Assembly (NCBI GenBank): GCA_958450325.1
Contig: OY288242.1
Span: 24,496,474 to 24,560,473 of the forward strand
Direction: 5' to 3'
From: Agrostemma githago
Taxonomy: Eukaryota; Streptophyta; Magnoliopsida; Caryophyllales; Caryophyllaceae
DNA length: 64,000 nt
The position numbers were made by a program, and so were the translations under genes. Shown in pieces: positions 33,182 through 44,323 of the stretch (position 1 is its first letter; every line of letters starts with the position of its first letter). The notes below the pieces were generated by a model. That model saw only the letters and a list, made by a program, of their open reading frames with translations. It ran no database searches and had not been told where the DNA came from.

Positions 33182-34711
33182 ATGTCAGGTTTCGGGAATC
33201 TCCTAACCGAGTGGGCGGGTTATTTTAAGAAATGCGACCCCGAGGTTTGTTCAAATGACGGTTTGTAAATGTTCGTTGCGCTGAGTCGAGTCAAGATACA
33301 AGATGACTTCTTATTGGCATGCTCTAAGTTTTGGGACTCAAAAGGCCATGTTTTTGTTTTCCCCGGGGGTAAAATTTGTCCTCTCTCCGAAGAGCTAGAC
33401 GCTATAGGTGGGTGGAACTCGGTTCGGCCTTGTGTGCCTTCAGAGGATGATGCTTATGTAGAGCGGTTTTGTCATTTTTTGGACCTCTCTTCTTTGGAGG
33501 AGGCTAAGGTTTTCTTTGGGAGAGATGACATTGACCTAGAGTTGCTTTATATAACATTCTCACAGGCCGGTTCTTAGGATATTTCGGCTCAAGCATGTAG
33601 GCGTGCTTTTAACATCGCGGTGGCTTGTTATTATCTTTTTGAGGAAGCGAGGGCGCGTGAGGGTTGGGGTAACCCTCGAGTTTTGGATGTGGTGATGAGA
33701 ATGGAACATGGACGATCACCCTCTTTGCTTATTTTGGGTGAGCTTATTTCAGGTCTCGATGCTCGTGCCCGACTTCATGAGCCACCTTTTCGGGGTTCCG
33801 GGAACATTTTAAAGGTGTTTTTGGAGTCATGTTTCCTTCTTGCTAGGCTTTTTTTCTCTTTTTTTTTGTTTTTGTGGTTGCCTTGGTTTGAAGGTGTGAT
33901 GTTTTGTCGTGGTTTGTGCAGGTTTGGCTACAGGAGCAGCTTGGTTTGGTCGACCCTCCCCGGGGCTTCAAAGGTTATAACTACAGGGGTTTCACGGGCT
34001 GGAAGACGGTGCAGGTGTGGAGTAAAGGTCACACCGAAGAGGAATAATGGCTCTCCTATTTGGCTAAAGGGCAGTTGGTCATTAGGTGGTCTATCCTATG
34101 GTGGAACATCAGTGGGCATACCGGATTTCCTTTTTCGTCCTCGGTCGAGGCTTTGTTAATACTATCCATGAGGGATCCAGTTTATATTTATACGCGCGTG
34201 TTGTCGAATCAAATGGTAGTTAAACCATCAACTTCGGCGGCTGCTAAGCGTATTTCTAAGTTAGACTCATGGACAGAGAATTTGCTTAAGGAGTTTAGGG
34301 TGTTCTGGAAATAGAGGCTTTTGCGTCCCGTTGTTATTGAGAGCGTCCGACTGACCGACACTGCTTCCATCCGGCGGGGGGGGGGGGGGGGGGGGGGGGG
34401 TTGTGAACGTCCGTCAGGACAGAGCAACTCGAAAGTTAGGAAGACAACGCAACTAGAGAACGAGGAGGCGACTCGAGGAAATGCCACTAAGTGCCTGACC
34501 AAAGATAGCGTTACCGATCCTAGTACCGTCAGTTCATCTATACGGGCCAAGACTAATGAGACCCATATTGAAAATGTGAGTGAGGAGGGAAAGTGAATTG
34601 CTGGACTCGCCATTGGCTAAGGTGGTGGAAAGTTGTGTTCAGAGGATCGACGGTGAGAAACAAAAGCAGTCACACCCGAATGGCAAGGGAAAGAAAAAGT
34701 TGGACCAGTAG
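33182..34711 (+). pseudogene. Antisense gene 2 of element B: PMD protein, decayed
   Basis: ATG at 33182 (MSGFGNLLTEWAGYF), a stop at 33266-33268, then FLLACSKFWDSKGHVFVFPG, aligning with the PMD gene of element A (FLDACLTFWDDTCHVFAFPR). Exon 1 ends at 33814 (ILK, donor GTGTTT); exon 2 starts after TTTGTGCAG at about 33922 (VWLQEQLGL). The phase-0 intron is at the same residue as in element A. Further stops (33575, about 34046, 34314), a poly-G run and a frame change follow. The end (GKGKKKLDQ, stop 34709-34711) resembles the basic tail of the A protein. Confidence 0.7.
34376..34400 (+). repeat. Poly-G run in antisense gene 2
   Basis: About 25 consecutive G. Similar runs are at 38181-38200 and about 60004-60016. 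Length may be a sequencing estimate. Confidence 0.8.
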
Positions 34712-34921
34712 AGTTCAGCCGTTTTGTATTATGCCTTATTAGTTGATATTATGTGGCGTATTAGTACTAGTTTTTGTGGAGTTTTGACACGTTGTCACTT
34801 TCCGGAATAGCCGGGTTTCAGATGCTTGATGTAAAGGCCTTGACAAAGGCTAGCTTCGACTTAACCAAATTTTATTGTTAATGAGAAGCACATTGTTATT
34901 ATTTCTTTTTTTGTTTTTTTT

Positions 34922-35200
34922 TTGTGGTGGCTCGCAACTCGATTCTTCATTTTACCCGGAGCGCCCTTTTGGGTTTTCACTCCGTCCTCGACTCACCTTT
35001 TTTTTCCATCTTTCTTTTTTTTTGACGACGGCTTGCGACTCGTTTCTTTATTTTGCCCGGGGCGCCCTTTCGGGTATTCACCCCTTCCTCGGCTCGTCAT
35101 TTTTTTGTGTTTTTTGTTACGACGGCTCGCAAATCGTTTCTTCATTTTGCCCGGGGCGCCCTTTCGGGTTTTCACCCCGTCCTCGGCTCGTCGTTTGTGC
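34922..35200. repeat. Three tandem ~90-bp units between antisense gene 2 and integrase
   Basis: Each unit contains CCCGGGGCGCCCTTTCGGG (first unit diverged) and CGTCCTCGGCTCGTC. Not coding; long frames across it are translated repeats. Confidence 0.75.
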
Positions 35201-35297
35201 TTCGTCACTTAAAGCACTCGTTAGTCGGAACGTGGGAAAGAGTTCCGGTTTGTATGTGAATCGAGTAATCGATTTTTTGTTTGTTTGTTGTTTTTTT

Positions 35298-35337
35298 GGT
35301 TGGTTGTACCCGAAGGAGGGTTGCCTACGTATCCGCT
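35298..35337 (-). other. Conserved motif after integrase
   Basis: On the - strand GGATACGTAGGCAACCC followed by a GGGtACAACC segment, as at 6281-6311 in element A, at the same place (after integrase, before the convergent antisense gene). Confidence 0.6.
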
Positions 35338-35524
35338 TTTAGACGAAATTAAACTATGTTCATAGTTCTTTTCAAAATGTGAGTGATTTTGCTTTAGACT
35401 CGTTATGTCAATTATCGATGCGAATTTGTTTGTTTCTTTTGTTGTTGTTGTTGTTTTGCATGGGTTTCCCCCTAATTTGGAGATCAAGATGTGGGTTTTA
35501 GGGTGTTTATGGGTAGTATCATTT

Positions 35525-36939
35525 GAGTTGATCCATGTTGGTTGGGGTTGAGAACTCTTGACCGTCTAGGTCGGTGAGGATCACGGCGCCCTCCAAAAGT
35601 ATTTTCTCGACGAGGTAGGTGTCCGCCCAGTTTGGTTTGAATTTCCCTCTAAAATCGACGAGAAGGGGTGCTCTAATGGATTTGACTGTTAACTCTCCCT
35701 CGTGTATGTTTTGGGATTTTACTTGTTTATTAAAGGCTCGTTATATACGTTGTTGGTAGGCTTGTACGTTGGATAGGGGATGTATCCTACGCTCATCTAA
35801 GAGTACTAGCTCGTCATATCGTTTTTGGTCCCATTCTTGTTCGGGAATACCGCTCTCGGCTAGTATCCTTAGTGATGGTATTTCTAGATCTACGGGTTGC
35901 ACGGCTTCGGAACCGTAGGTTAAGTAATATGGTGTGGCTCCGGTGGGTGTTCGGTACCCCATAAGGTGAAGGGGATTTTGCTTGGCCAATCCCGGTAATT
36001 GTCTATCATTTTCTTAAGGATCGTGGTGATTGTTTTGTTGGCTACTTCTACGGCCCCATTTGTTTGAGGTCCATAGGGTGAGGATTTGTGTCTTTGGATT
36101 TTGTATTCGTCGAGGAGTTTTTGGGTATCGGCCCTGAAATGAGACCCCTGATCACTGATGATTTCGTGAGGTATGCCATAGCGGCAGATGATGTTATTTT
36201 CTAAGAATTTGACTACTTGTTTTGAGGTTAGTGTGGTGTAAGAAGCGGCTTCTATCCATTTGGTGAAATAATCGACGGACACTAGTATAAAGCAATGTCC
36301 GCCGGTCCCTGATGGGTGTACCTCTCCTATGATGTCGATTCTCCAAGTAGAGAAAGGCCAGGGTGTGGCTATAGTATGGAGAGGATATGGTGGTAGGTGT
36401 TGGATGTTGGCAAATAATTGGCAGTAACGAAAGTGAAGTCGACAGTCTGCCTCTAAGGTAATCCAGTAATAGCCCAGTCTCATTATTTTTCGGGCTAGTA
36501 GGTGCGCGCTCATGTGGGGTCCTCATCACTCTCCATCATGTACTTCTTCCATGACTCTCTCGGATTGGGTTTTGTTTATGCACCTAAGGAGGACTCCTTG
36601 TGGGGTTCGTTTGTATAATAGTCCTTGATTCAGGACGTAATGGGTGGCTTGCATTCGTAGGGCTCTTTGGTTTTTGGTGTTTGTGTTGAGTGGATATGAT
36701 TCGTTAGTTTTAAAGTCTAGGATTGCTTTGTACCAGGGTTCCTCGGAGGTATCGTCGGTTTCGAGGTTATGGATGTAGGCGGGTTGTTCGCTTCTCTTTA
36801 CGCAGATAGGCATAGAGAAAAGATGGTCGGGCATGTTTATTAGTGAGGCTAGTTTGGATAAGGCGTCGGCGAATTGGTTTTCTTCGCGGGTTATGTGCAC
36901 GAAGTCGATTTCGGTGAATTTCCGGGACACTGCTTCCAC
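35525..36939 (-). pseudogene. int: Element B: integrase, with the RNase H end
   Basis: From 36939: the last part of the archaeal RNase H (ITREENQFADALSKLASL), linker (EEPWYKAILDF), zinc-binding region, then the catalytic core (WRIDIIGEVHPSG, ISDQGSHF, NGAVEVANKT) and C-terminal GKFKPNWADTYLV at about 35640, ending near 35525. Two frame changes (about 36520 and 35950) break it. Half of the archaeal RNase H (NNAAEY-type motif) is recognisable up to about 37160 with stops. Confidence 0.85.
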
Positions 36940-37199
36940 TTTGGTTTGGTATTAGGTTAGGCTTTTGCTATAAACTCTCCAGGTACCTGTGGCTTGGTTG
37001 ACTACTAGGGACGAATCCCCGTGCACTCTAAGGTTTTTAACTCCTAGAGATATGGCTGCTTTTAGTCATATTAGGCAGGCTACGTATTCGGCTGCGTTGT
37101 TTGTAACGGGGAAGTCTAATTTGTATGAATGCTCATTTGTTGTAGACTTGCGGTTGTTTGGTCAGGGGGGTCAGTGATGGGTTGTACCTAGGGCTGTTG

Positions 37200-37406
37200 T
37201 TCCTAATCTCTTTTTTTAGGGTGAAGTTAAGTGGGCCGTTTGTTGTAGCCCTTGCGTTTTAGTCAATTGTTAAAGATAAATGACATAGCGTCGAGTCTTT
37301 AAGCGATAAAGTGAGTTATTGAAAGAAGTCAAGCGATTGTCGAGGCATGTTTGTAAAAGAAAAAGTTGTTTTATTGATAAATAGTAAACGGGCTAGATGC
37401 CCGTGA
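37200..37406 (-). other. Deletion junction in element B
   Basis: Between the gag C-terminal region (ending 37407) and the middle of the archaeal RNase H (about 37160) there is no protease, RT or first RNase H. About 2 kb of coding has been lost. The sequence here is not recognised. Confidence 0.6.
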
Positions 37407-39763
37407 TTAAGTTTGGGGGAGGTGGAGGTCATGTCCTTTCTCACATCCCGGACTCAATAAAAAAAAGACAAAGAAGAAAAGGTTTATTATTATTAAGGCA
37501 TGGGCCCTAGGATGAACTAGACTCCGACTCGGGTGCGGACTTGCTGGTCTCGGTAGGTGTCTTGGTGTCCTCGTATTCGAGGTACGCCCCGATTTTTTCC
37601 TCCTGGATGAGGTAACGAACTTGCTGTCGGAACTCACGACACTCACTAATGTCATGTCCTCGACTTTGGTGGTATCGGCACCATTTGTTACCATTCCAAT
37701 GTAATGACCTCTTATCGGCGGGCGGGTCAGGTGTTGGAGTTAAGGGGTATAGGAGCCCGTCAGATATTAGAATTGTTAGAGCCTAATCGTGAGATAGCCC
37801 AAAGTGCTCTAGTAGTCGGAGACCCCTTTCCTCGAAGGTGTCCATTAAGAAACGGGTGGGTTTTTATGTTAGCAGTGCGGTTTTTACAACCCCCATTTTT
37901 ATTAATCCCTCGATTTTATCTTTTAGCAATGTACAAGACTCCATGTCATGACCGTTGCCCTTGTGATAGTGGCAGTATTTTCCTTTGGACCAGTAACGGG
38001 ACCTATGTTTAAGTGGGGGATCGGCCATCGGCCCTATGGGCCGTAGGAGGCGAAGGGATGCTAATCTTTGGAGTGCAGCCGCATAGCTAACCCCGATTTG
38101 GGTGTGCTTCTTCTATGGTTTGACAGTTTTGGGTGAGCCTATACCATCCCCTTTGATTGACCCCTTGCATACGGAGGCGGGGAGGGGGGGGGGGGGGGGG
38201 GTTTGGGAGGCCCTATGAGCCTTTCCTCGATATGAGCTATTCTAGCCTCAATTCTTAATCGTATGGGTTGTATTTGTGAGACTAGGCGGGCTAGGCTCTC
38301 GACAGTTACTGCTTGTTCTTCGAGGTCGAGGGATGTGGACTCTGGATGAGTGTTCGGTTCATCCTTGATATTTAGGACATCCTCTCCCAGAGGAACAAGG
38401 TGGGAACGGTCAATGGTGTCGTCGAAGATGGCATGGACACTAAAGGGGTTCGTGGTGTTGTTGGGTTTTTCAGGTGGAGGGAGAGGGATTGTCCCATTTT
38501 CTATCATGTCTTGTATGGTATGTTTGAGTCGAAAACAGGATTCGGTATCGTGGCCCTTGCCACGGTGGTAATGTCATGACTTATTAGCGTCCCTGATTTT
38601 GCCCTCTTGTCCGCGGGTGGATCCGTAGTAGAACCTATCGGCTCGAGCTTTTCTTGCTCGGTCAACCTTTTTAAGGCTTCGGTGTACGTGATGCCTGGTT
38701 AGGAAAATGTTCTAGGGGTGAAGTTTGTCCTCCCTCTAGTGGTTCGTTCGACCAGGTGTACTTCCTTGGTTTTGTTATTTCCCGATGTTCCATAAGACCG
38801 GGTTCCTGTAGAAGTGGTTGGCCCCTGATAGCCTTTCCCCATTATCTTGGAAAACACCCCCTTTTTCATGTCGTCCTCTAGGCGTATTCCTAAAGTGGAC
38901 AGCTCCTTGAAGGTGTGGATGTTTTGGTACCTAAGATGGGAGGCGTAAGCTGGTCTAAGGTTATTGACGAACTTTTCTACCAAAATGGTTTCGTCCGGAC
39001 GATTTATTAGTTGGGTACTGACCTTCCTCCATCTAGTCAGAAATTCCGAGAAGCCTATCTTCTCGTTCTGGGAGACGACTTCAAGGCTTCTAATGGTGAC
39101 TTGTGTTTCGGCGTTATCCATGTATTGTTTTGCGAATTCTATGGAGATACCGTCTCAGGTGGATATATTTTTAGGATCAAGTGAATAAAACCATGATCGT
39201 GGTGTGTCTCCTAGGGATGAAGGGAATATCCTAGTGAAGAGGCTAGGTTTGACCCCTTTAATGACCATGTAATCCTTAAAGGCCCGGATATGATTGAGCG
39301 GGTCCTCGGTTCCTTTGAATTTAGGTATGTCGGCTAGGGAAGAGTTCTCGAGTAATTGGTCATTCACCATTTCGAATTTTCTATGGTTTTCGAGGTGGAC
39401 GTTATTCCCTTGGTTCAGACGCATCTGACTTTCGAGGAAATCTATGCGATTCAAAGCGGATTGTAGGGTGTCATCTTGGGGTAGGGCAACGGGATCACTA
39501 GGAATGATGCCGATGGGTCCCCCACCTAGCGGGGTGGAATTTAAGAGAACGTCGTTGAGGACCCGGTTGTGGTGTTCATCTGAGGCTTTATTTTCCAAGT
39601 GGTCTAGGCGATAGTCTATGCTGTTCACGGATGCGTTCATCGTGATAATGGTGGCTTGTAAATCCCGGATTAGGTTAGTTAGGGTTCCAATGGTGTCATC
39701 TACGGATTATTCGGCGTTGTCCCCGCCATGATTACTCGCGTCTACGCTTGAATCTCCCGACAT
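37407..39763 (-). pseudogene. gag: Element B: gag with three variant zinc knuckles
   Basis: Start ATG at 39763 (MSGDSSVDASNHGG). Capsid motifs follow (LNHIRAFKDYMV, SWFYSLDP, FLTRWRKVSTQL, FVNNLRPAYASHL). In-frame stops at 39707-39709 (TAA) and 39155-39157 (TGA, probably from TGG) and one at 38699, then frame changes. Three motifs of the form CX2HX4HX4C follow: about 38573-38532 (first Cys lost), 37976-37935 (CHYHKGNGHDMESC) and 37683-37642 (CRYHQSRGHDISEC). They are zinc-knuckle variants with His in place of the second Cys. A poly-G run interrupts it at 38181-38200. Confidence 0.8.
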
Positions 39764-41242
39764 GACTGTGAAAATGTAGTACTAATGAGGACGGGTCTAC
39801 CAGACAATTTAAGGACTCAAGGAATGCTCGTAACTGAGCGACGCGGAAATGAAACCCTTGACTCGCGCGTGTGTGCGGTCACTGGCTTAGGGACTCAGGT
39901 GCTTTAGACTCTCGGTGTATTCGGCGAAACACCTAATGGAGCTATGTCTCTAGAGCAAGACGATTTGACACAAATCTCAGTGGTGAGATTTAAAAGAGGA
40001 CTTTCTCGAGACGAAACGACCCAAAATGTAAGACCTCGGGTAGAGGCGACCCTAGTAACTAACATAGACAATTAATCATACGGTTGTACGACGTAAGAAG
40101 TTGATCGCGATCCCGGCTCAGGATCAAAGAGTTTTGATATGTTGTGTTTTTTTTAAAACGATCGAGCTTATGCAAAGGAAGTTTTTTTTTTAATGAAAAG
40201 GACGGTGTGTAAAATTGGGGTGACGATGGCATGATGACATCGTCTGCGACGTGAAAGTGTGTTGCTACATGTGTGTCAAAGATTCGACGATAGCGAAAGT
40301 GTAAATGGTGTTTCTTTTTTCAAAGACGGCACGGTTTTTAGGGGAACCGGTTTTTGAAAAATGGTGACATGGTGCTTTTATCGAAACTACTATTAATTAG
40401 CCTGTTCGACATTTATGGTGTAGGCGGTGTTTGCGACAAAACGTGATGCCTGGTGTTGGTGTTTTGAAAATGATGTTTTGTGAATGTGACCGTTTCGGAT
40501 TCCTTGACTTCATTTATTGAGGCTTTGGTTGTGTTAACGGTATGTGCATAAAAAAACATTTTTTGTTTGAAATCAAATGTTACCATTTGAAGTACCTTGA
40601 TCCCATTGATCGGGGTTTTTGTGGTATTAACGGTATTCAGTTTTTACTTTGGCCAAAGTGATGACATTTTTTTCAAAATAAAACCTTTTGAAAAATCTGT
40701 CATGAGGACGATGCTTTTAAAAGGTTTTCGAAAATCATTTTGAATTGGCCGGAGTATCGGTGCTAAAACAACAATCTTGGAGATGACCTTTTTCGAAAAC
40801 GGAGTTGGGTGTGGTTGAATATGTTGGCGTGGTTGAATCCGGATTTTTAGTGTTTTATTTGGGTTGTTCAAACACGCTACACATAACTAGGAATGCATAC
40901 ACTCATGCAAGATGCAGACACGGGTAGGTTAGGGTAGGCTACTGCCCACGAATAGTCTTTGCATAGGTATTGACAAATCATCTAGGGAGACGAGGGTCAT
41001 ACCGTCCGTTCAGAACTATCCGTTTAGTATTCCCGCGAGGTACGCGTTAGGCGGCCGGAGCGTCAACCAAGGATGTCTCCGCGTGTCCATAAGAATCTTA
41101 CCGCGAAGAGGTCGATTGGTCCTGATATTGGTTAGGGTGGGCTTTTTAGGGTCAAAACCTGTAGTGACCACAACTAGGAACTAGGAAATGAGCTTCACCG
41201 ACCTCGTTCAAGTTACACCACCGCTGGAAACTTGTTTCCAAA
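39764..41242 (-). other. Long 5' leader of element B
   Basis: About 1.5 kb between PBS and gag on the - strand with no credible ORF. Long leaders are usual in Tat elements. Nothing else recognised. Confidence 0.55.
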
Positions 41243-41260
41243 TCCCCAGCAGAGTCGCCA
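41243..41260 (-). other. Element B primer-binding site
   Basis: On the - strand TGGCGACTCTGCTGGGGA begins 3 bp after the LTR end. Its complement ends in CCA as a tRNA 3' end must. Which tRNA (tRNA-Arg is usual for this group) was not checked. Confidence 0.75.
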
Positions 41261-41263
41261 AAC

Positions 41264-44060
41264 TGTGGACGTCCGTCCGCACTGTCCGGCGCCCCGCGCG
41301 CACCCGCACGGGACGGACCCGGTTTTCAATGTATGGCGGCGGCTACCCACGCGGCCCCCTCCCGGTTGGGGGCCGGTCCGATCTCGCGTACGAGGCGATG
41401 TTTCGGACCTTGATTCGGATGACGACCCGGACTTGTACTAGACGGGTGCGGGCACCCGTGTTTCCAATTGGAATCGATCGAGTCGTGGTTGTAAATGTTT
41501 AAAGGCCGATATGTTTGGTAAGGCGACTTTTTTAGTGAACTGAATTCGTTGCCAGTTTGTGGAGTCGAGACGAGTCAATTATAGGGACTTGGAAAGTGTT
41601 CATGTCAACTTTGATCCTTAGCCGGCTCAAAGTTGAGGGGCACGGGACCTAAAGATAAAGACTTGTACCCTTAAGCACTCCATGCCTGGAATGACTCTCA
41701 TTGCCAATGGTTTCTGACATCCAGAAACCGTCGATTCTAAGTAAGGGGTGAGGGTACGTATTGGGAAGCCAACATCCGATAGACGTCGACACTCAATTCC
41801 GCCCGCACTATAGCGGCCTCTACTAATCAATCGGTGGGCTGATAACTTTTCTCTTTTGTTGTGGTGGAAGTACTGTAACATCCATTGTTTTCACCCTATA
41901 CCTTTTGCTACGTCGGTTGTTTAAGTACAAGTAGGTTTTGTCGTCGAAGTAGTTGTGTTTACTAGGGGTGAGCAAAACCGGATATCCGATCCGTTTTTTA
42001 AAATCTCAAATTTTACTATCTGTTTCCGATCCGAAATAAACCGGATATCCGGTTTTGAAGTTTATTTTATTTTTTGTTTTTCATTAAGTTCACAATTGCA
42101 CATAATTCGATTTATGATTTAAAGTTATGACGAACGTTTCCTTAATTATTATGCAAAAATAATGTACGTAAGTAAACAAGAAAAAAAATCTAAAAATACG
42201 ATAATTATTACAATCATCCCGAATAGTCGAATACGACAAATAATTATGCGATACAACCGACTTTCTTCAAATTGCTTTCTTCAAACAAGCTGCTTTCTTC
42301 GAATAGAGTGTTGGGTTTTTTAGGTTTTTAATCCATTCAGTCATTTAGTAATTCAATTGGTTTAATTTTTTTTATTCGTTATTTTTTGAAAACCGGATCG
42401 GAACCGGATATCCAGTTTTCATTTTTGCTGATACGTATCCGCTACGGTTTTATGGAAAACTGTATCGGATATCCGGATATTCGTATCGGATATACGGAAA
42501 TCCGTATAATTGCAACCGTATACCGTATCGTATACGGATAATAAAACCATATCGGATTTTTTTGCTCACCCCTAGTGTTTACATTCTTTGCATGCGATTT
42601 CACGTGACAAGCAGGTCATGAAAAGATGCACGTAGGAGAGTAGAGAGTACTAATATTATAGGTATTAGCAAGTTAGTTTTAATGCGGTAATAATATACGG
42701 ATATTAGTCGTTCTCGTGGTATACGTTACCTAGTATGCGGCTTAAGATGCGTCGGCTCGGTATTAGTAGAGATGCGTCTAACCTAGCAAGGTGAGCACCA
42801 GGTCTAATGCGGAACGCGACCATCGCTTTGTTCAGTTTTAGTTGTTTTACGTTTTGAATTCCGTGTTAGGTGATTTAGCATGCGATTATAAGGTCATAAA
42901 AGCAATAAATCATACGACAAACTGTGAATGGGAATGTAAGTAAATCACATTGTGAGGAGTTGCACCCTCGGAGTATACACTAAACGGGACACGATGCGTA
43001 GATAGTTGAGAACGAATCTCGGAATTACTCGGGTCTATTTAGTGTATTTTAGTGTTTGCGGTTGAAGTTGGGACGTTACGGGTTTTAGTATGTGTAGTGG
43101 ACCTAGTATCCACATTTAGTATTATCGTAGTGCATAATAATAAAGGTGCGAGAATGTAAAGTTTTGTTTAGATGACAACCTAGTGACGATTTGACTTCAA
43201 AGGCGGATCCTCCTAGTTTGCCTAGTGATTTCGGCAGAGTTCCGTTACCGTTGACCCTTCCTGCGGCTATTCTGGCAGAGCTCCGCTACTACTGGCTGGT
43301 TCTGCGGCTAATCCGGCAGAACTCCGTTACTAGACTATAGCTAGTCGAACACAGGCACCTCGGGATCGAGTGGAGTGCTCGAAGGTGAGGAGTAGCGTCG
43401 ATGTCGCTTTTATCGGAACTACGATTGAGTGGATCGTTTGCCTCGGGTGTCGGAGTGCGAGCCCTTAGCGAGAAACTCTTTACGAGTGAAGAGGGAAGAG
43501 AGAATTGAAGTGTCGAAATGAGGGAGTGGAGGGGGGTTTTTATAGGTGTTTTTCGGTCCTCGTCACCCGGATAGGCGCCTGAGCCCAGACGCACCAGAAC
43601 TCAGGCGCCTGGGTTTAGGCGCGGGAAGACACAGGCGCGCAAGGTGAGGCGCTCGGAGTTTTGGAGATACGGTTTTGATACTTTCCAAAATCGAGAGGTA
43701 GGTGTATAATACGAAGCTTGGGGATTAAGTCTTCCCCGGTTTTGACCTAGCGCCGTGGTGTTTAGTGGACCTCGGGTGTGTATCCTTGGGTTCACTTGGC
43801 GCGGTGCTGACTCGGTTTGAGTTTCGGGACCGACTCGGGGTCCCGGTGTCAGAATTGACTCTAATTAGTGTCTATTCGACCATAACGACATGACTATGGC
43901 TGCCAAGATGTTAATTTAATTTTTCCGAGTAATTTATTTGATCTGTTCTATAGAAAAATTATCTAAAACATTGCGAACCCGCGTCGCGTTGCAGTCCGAT
44001 CGTCATCGGGTGTTTGTTGGGCACTTCTGCAGCCACTAGGTCCAAATCTGGGTGTCTACA
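41264..44060 (-). repeat. 5' LTR of element B, with hAT insertion
   Basis: 2797 bp, or about 2177 without the hAT element and its duplicated target, matching the other LTR. Palindromes lie at 43563-43650 with TATAAAAA at 43544-43537 on the - strand. A short tandem duplication (about 43240-43345) of GGCAGAGCTCCGCTACT units is one copy longer than in the left LTR. Confidence 0.88.
41963..42574. mobile_element. Non-autonomous hAT transposon, 612 bp
   Basis: Terminal inverted repeats TAGGGGTGAGCAAAA/TTTTGCTCACCCCTA flanked by the 8-bp target duplication GTGTTTAC (41955-41962, 42575-42582). The sister LTR has the uninterrupted site (GTTGTGTTTACATTC, about 22970). The interior repeats CCGGATATCCG-type words near both ends and has no transposase. 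Confidence 0.93.
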
Positions 44061-44065
44061 ATGTC

Positions 44066-44323
44066 ATAAGAACATACTCTTTCATCCACAATTGAGAGAA
44101 ATACAAACCTCATACTTCTCCAACAAGAGTATTCTTTCCCATTGATGTTATGGTATGTTACGTTTACTAAGTATCATGAACATTCAAGAGCTCAATAAAA
44201 TATTCAGTAGCTTTATTGAAAAAAATTCGAGCTATGTTAACAACTTATTGAACTATGACATCTATCACACAACTTTATTCATATAAATAATTCTAACTCA
44301 TTTTTTTTTTGTCCTGAAATAGT
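44066..44323. other. Right flank of element B, continuous with 22271 before insertion
   Basis: AT-rich, no gene. Joined with 21805-22271 it formed the target locus. Both sides share GAGCT/GAGCC and TTATTGA words, suggesting one older repeat. Confidence 0.35.

Larger units (their letters stand above)
22277..44060 (-). mobile_element. Tat-lineage Ty3/gypsy retrotransposon (element B), complete ends, 21.8 kb
   Basis: LTRs at both ends begin TGTAGACACC and end CGTCCACA on the - strand. The 5-bp target duplication ATGTC is at 22272-22276 and 44061-44065. On the - strand: 5' LTR, PBS, long leader, gag, deletion of protease/RT, part of the archaeal RNase H, integrase, then 11 kb with two antisense PMD-related genes on the + strand, hairpins, PPT and 3' LTR. 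A CACTA-like and a hAT element have inserted. Without them it would be about 18 kb. Confidence 0.9.

Noticed and set aside
34376..34400. Poly-G runs as regulatory quadruplexes
   Set aside because: Three pure homopolymers (34376, 38181, 60004) fall in decayed coding or non-coding DNA and are prone to length errors; no link to a promoter.
34875..35342. Overlapping frames on both strands in the element B 3' region
   Set aside because: They follow the ~90-bp tandem units and T-rich runs; no domain.
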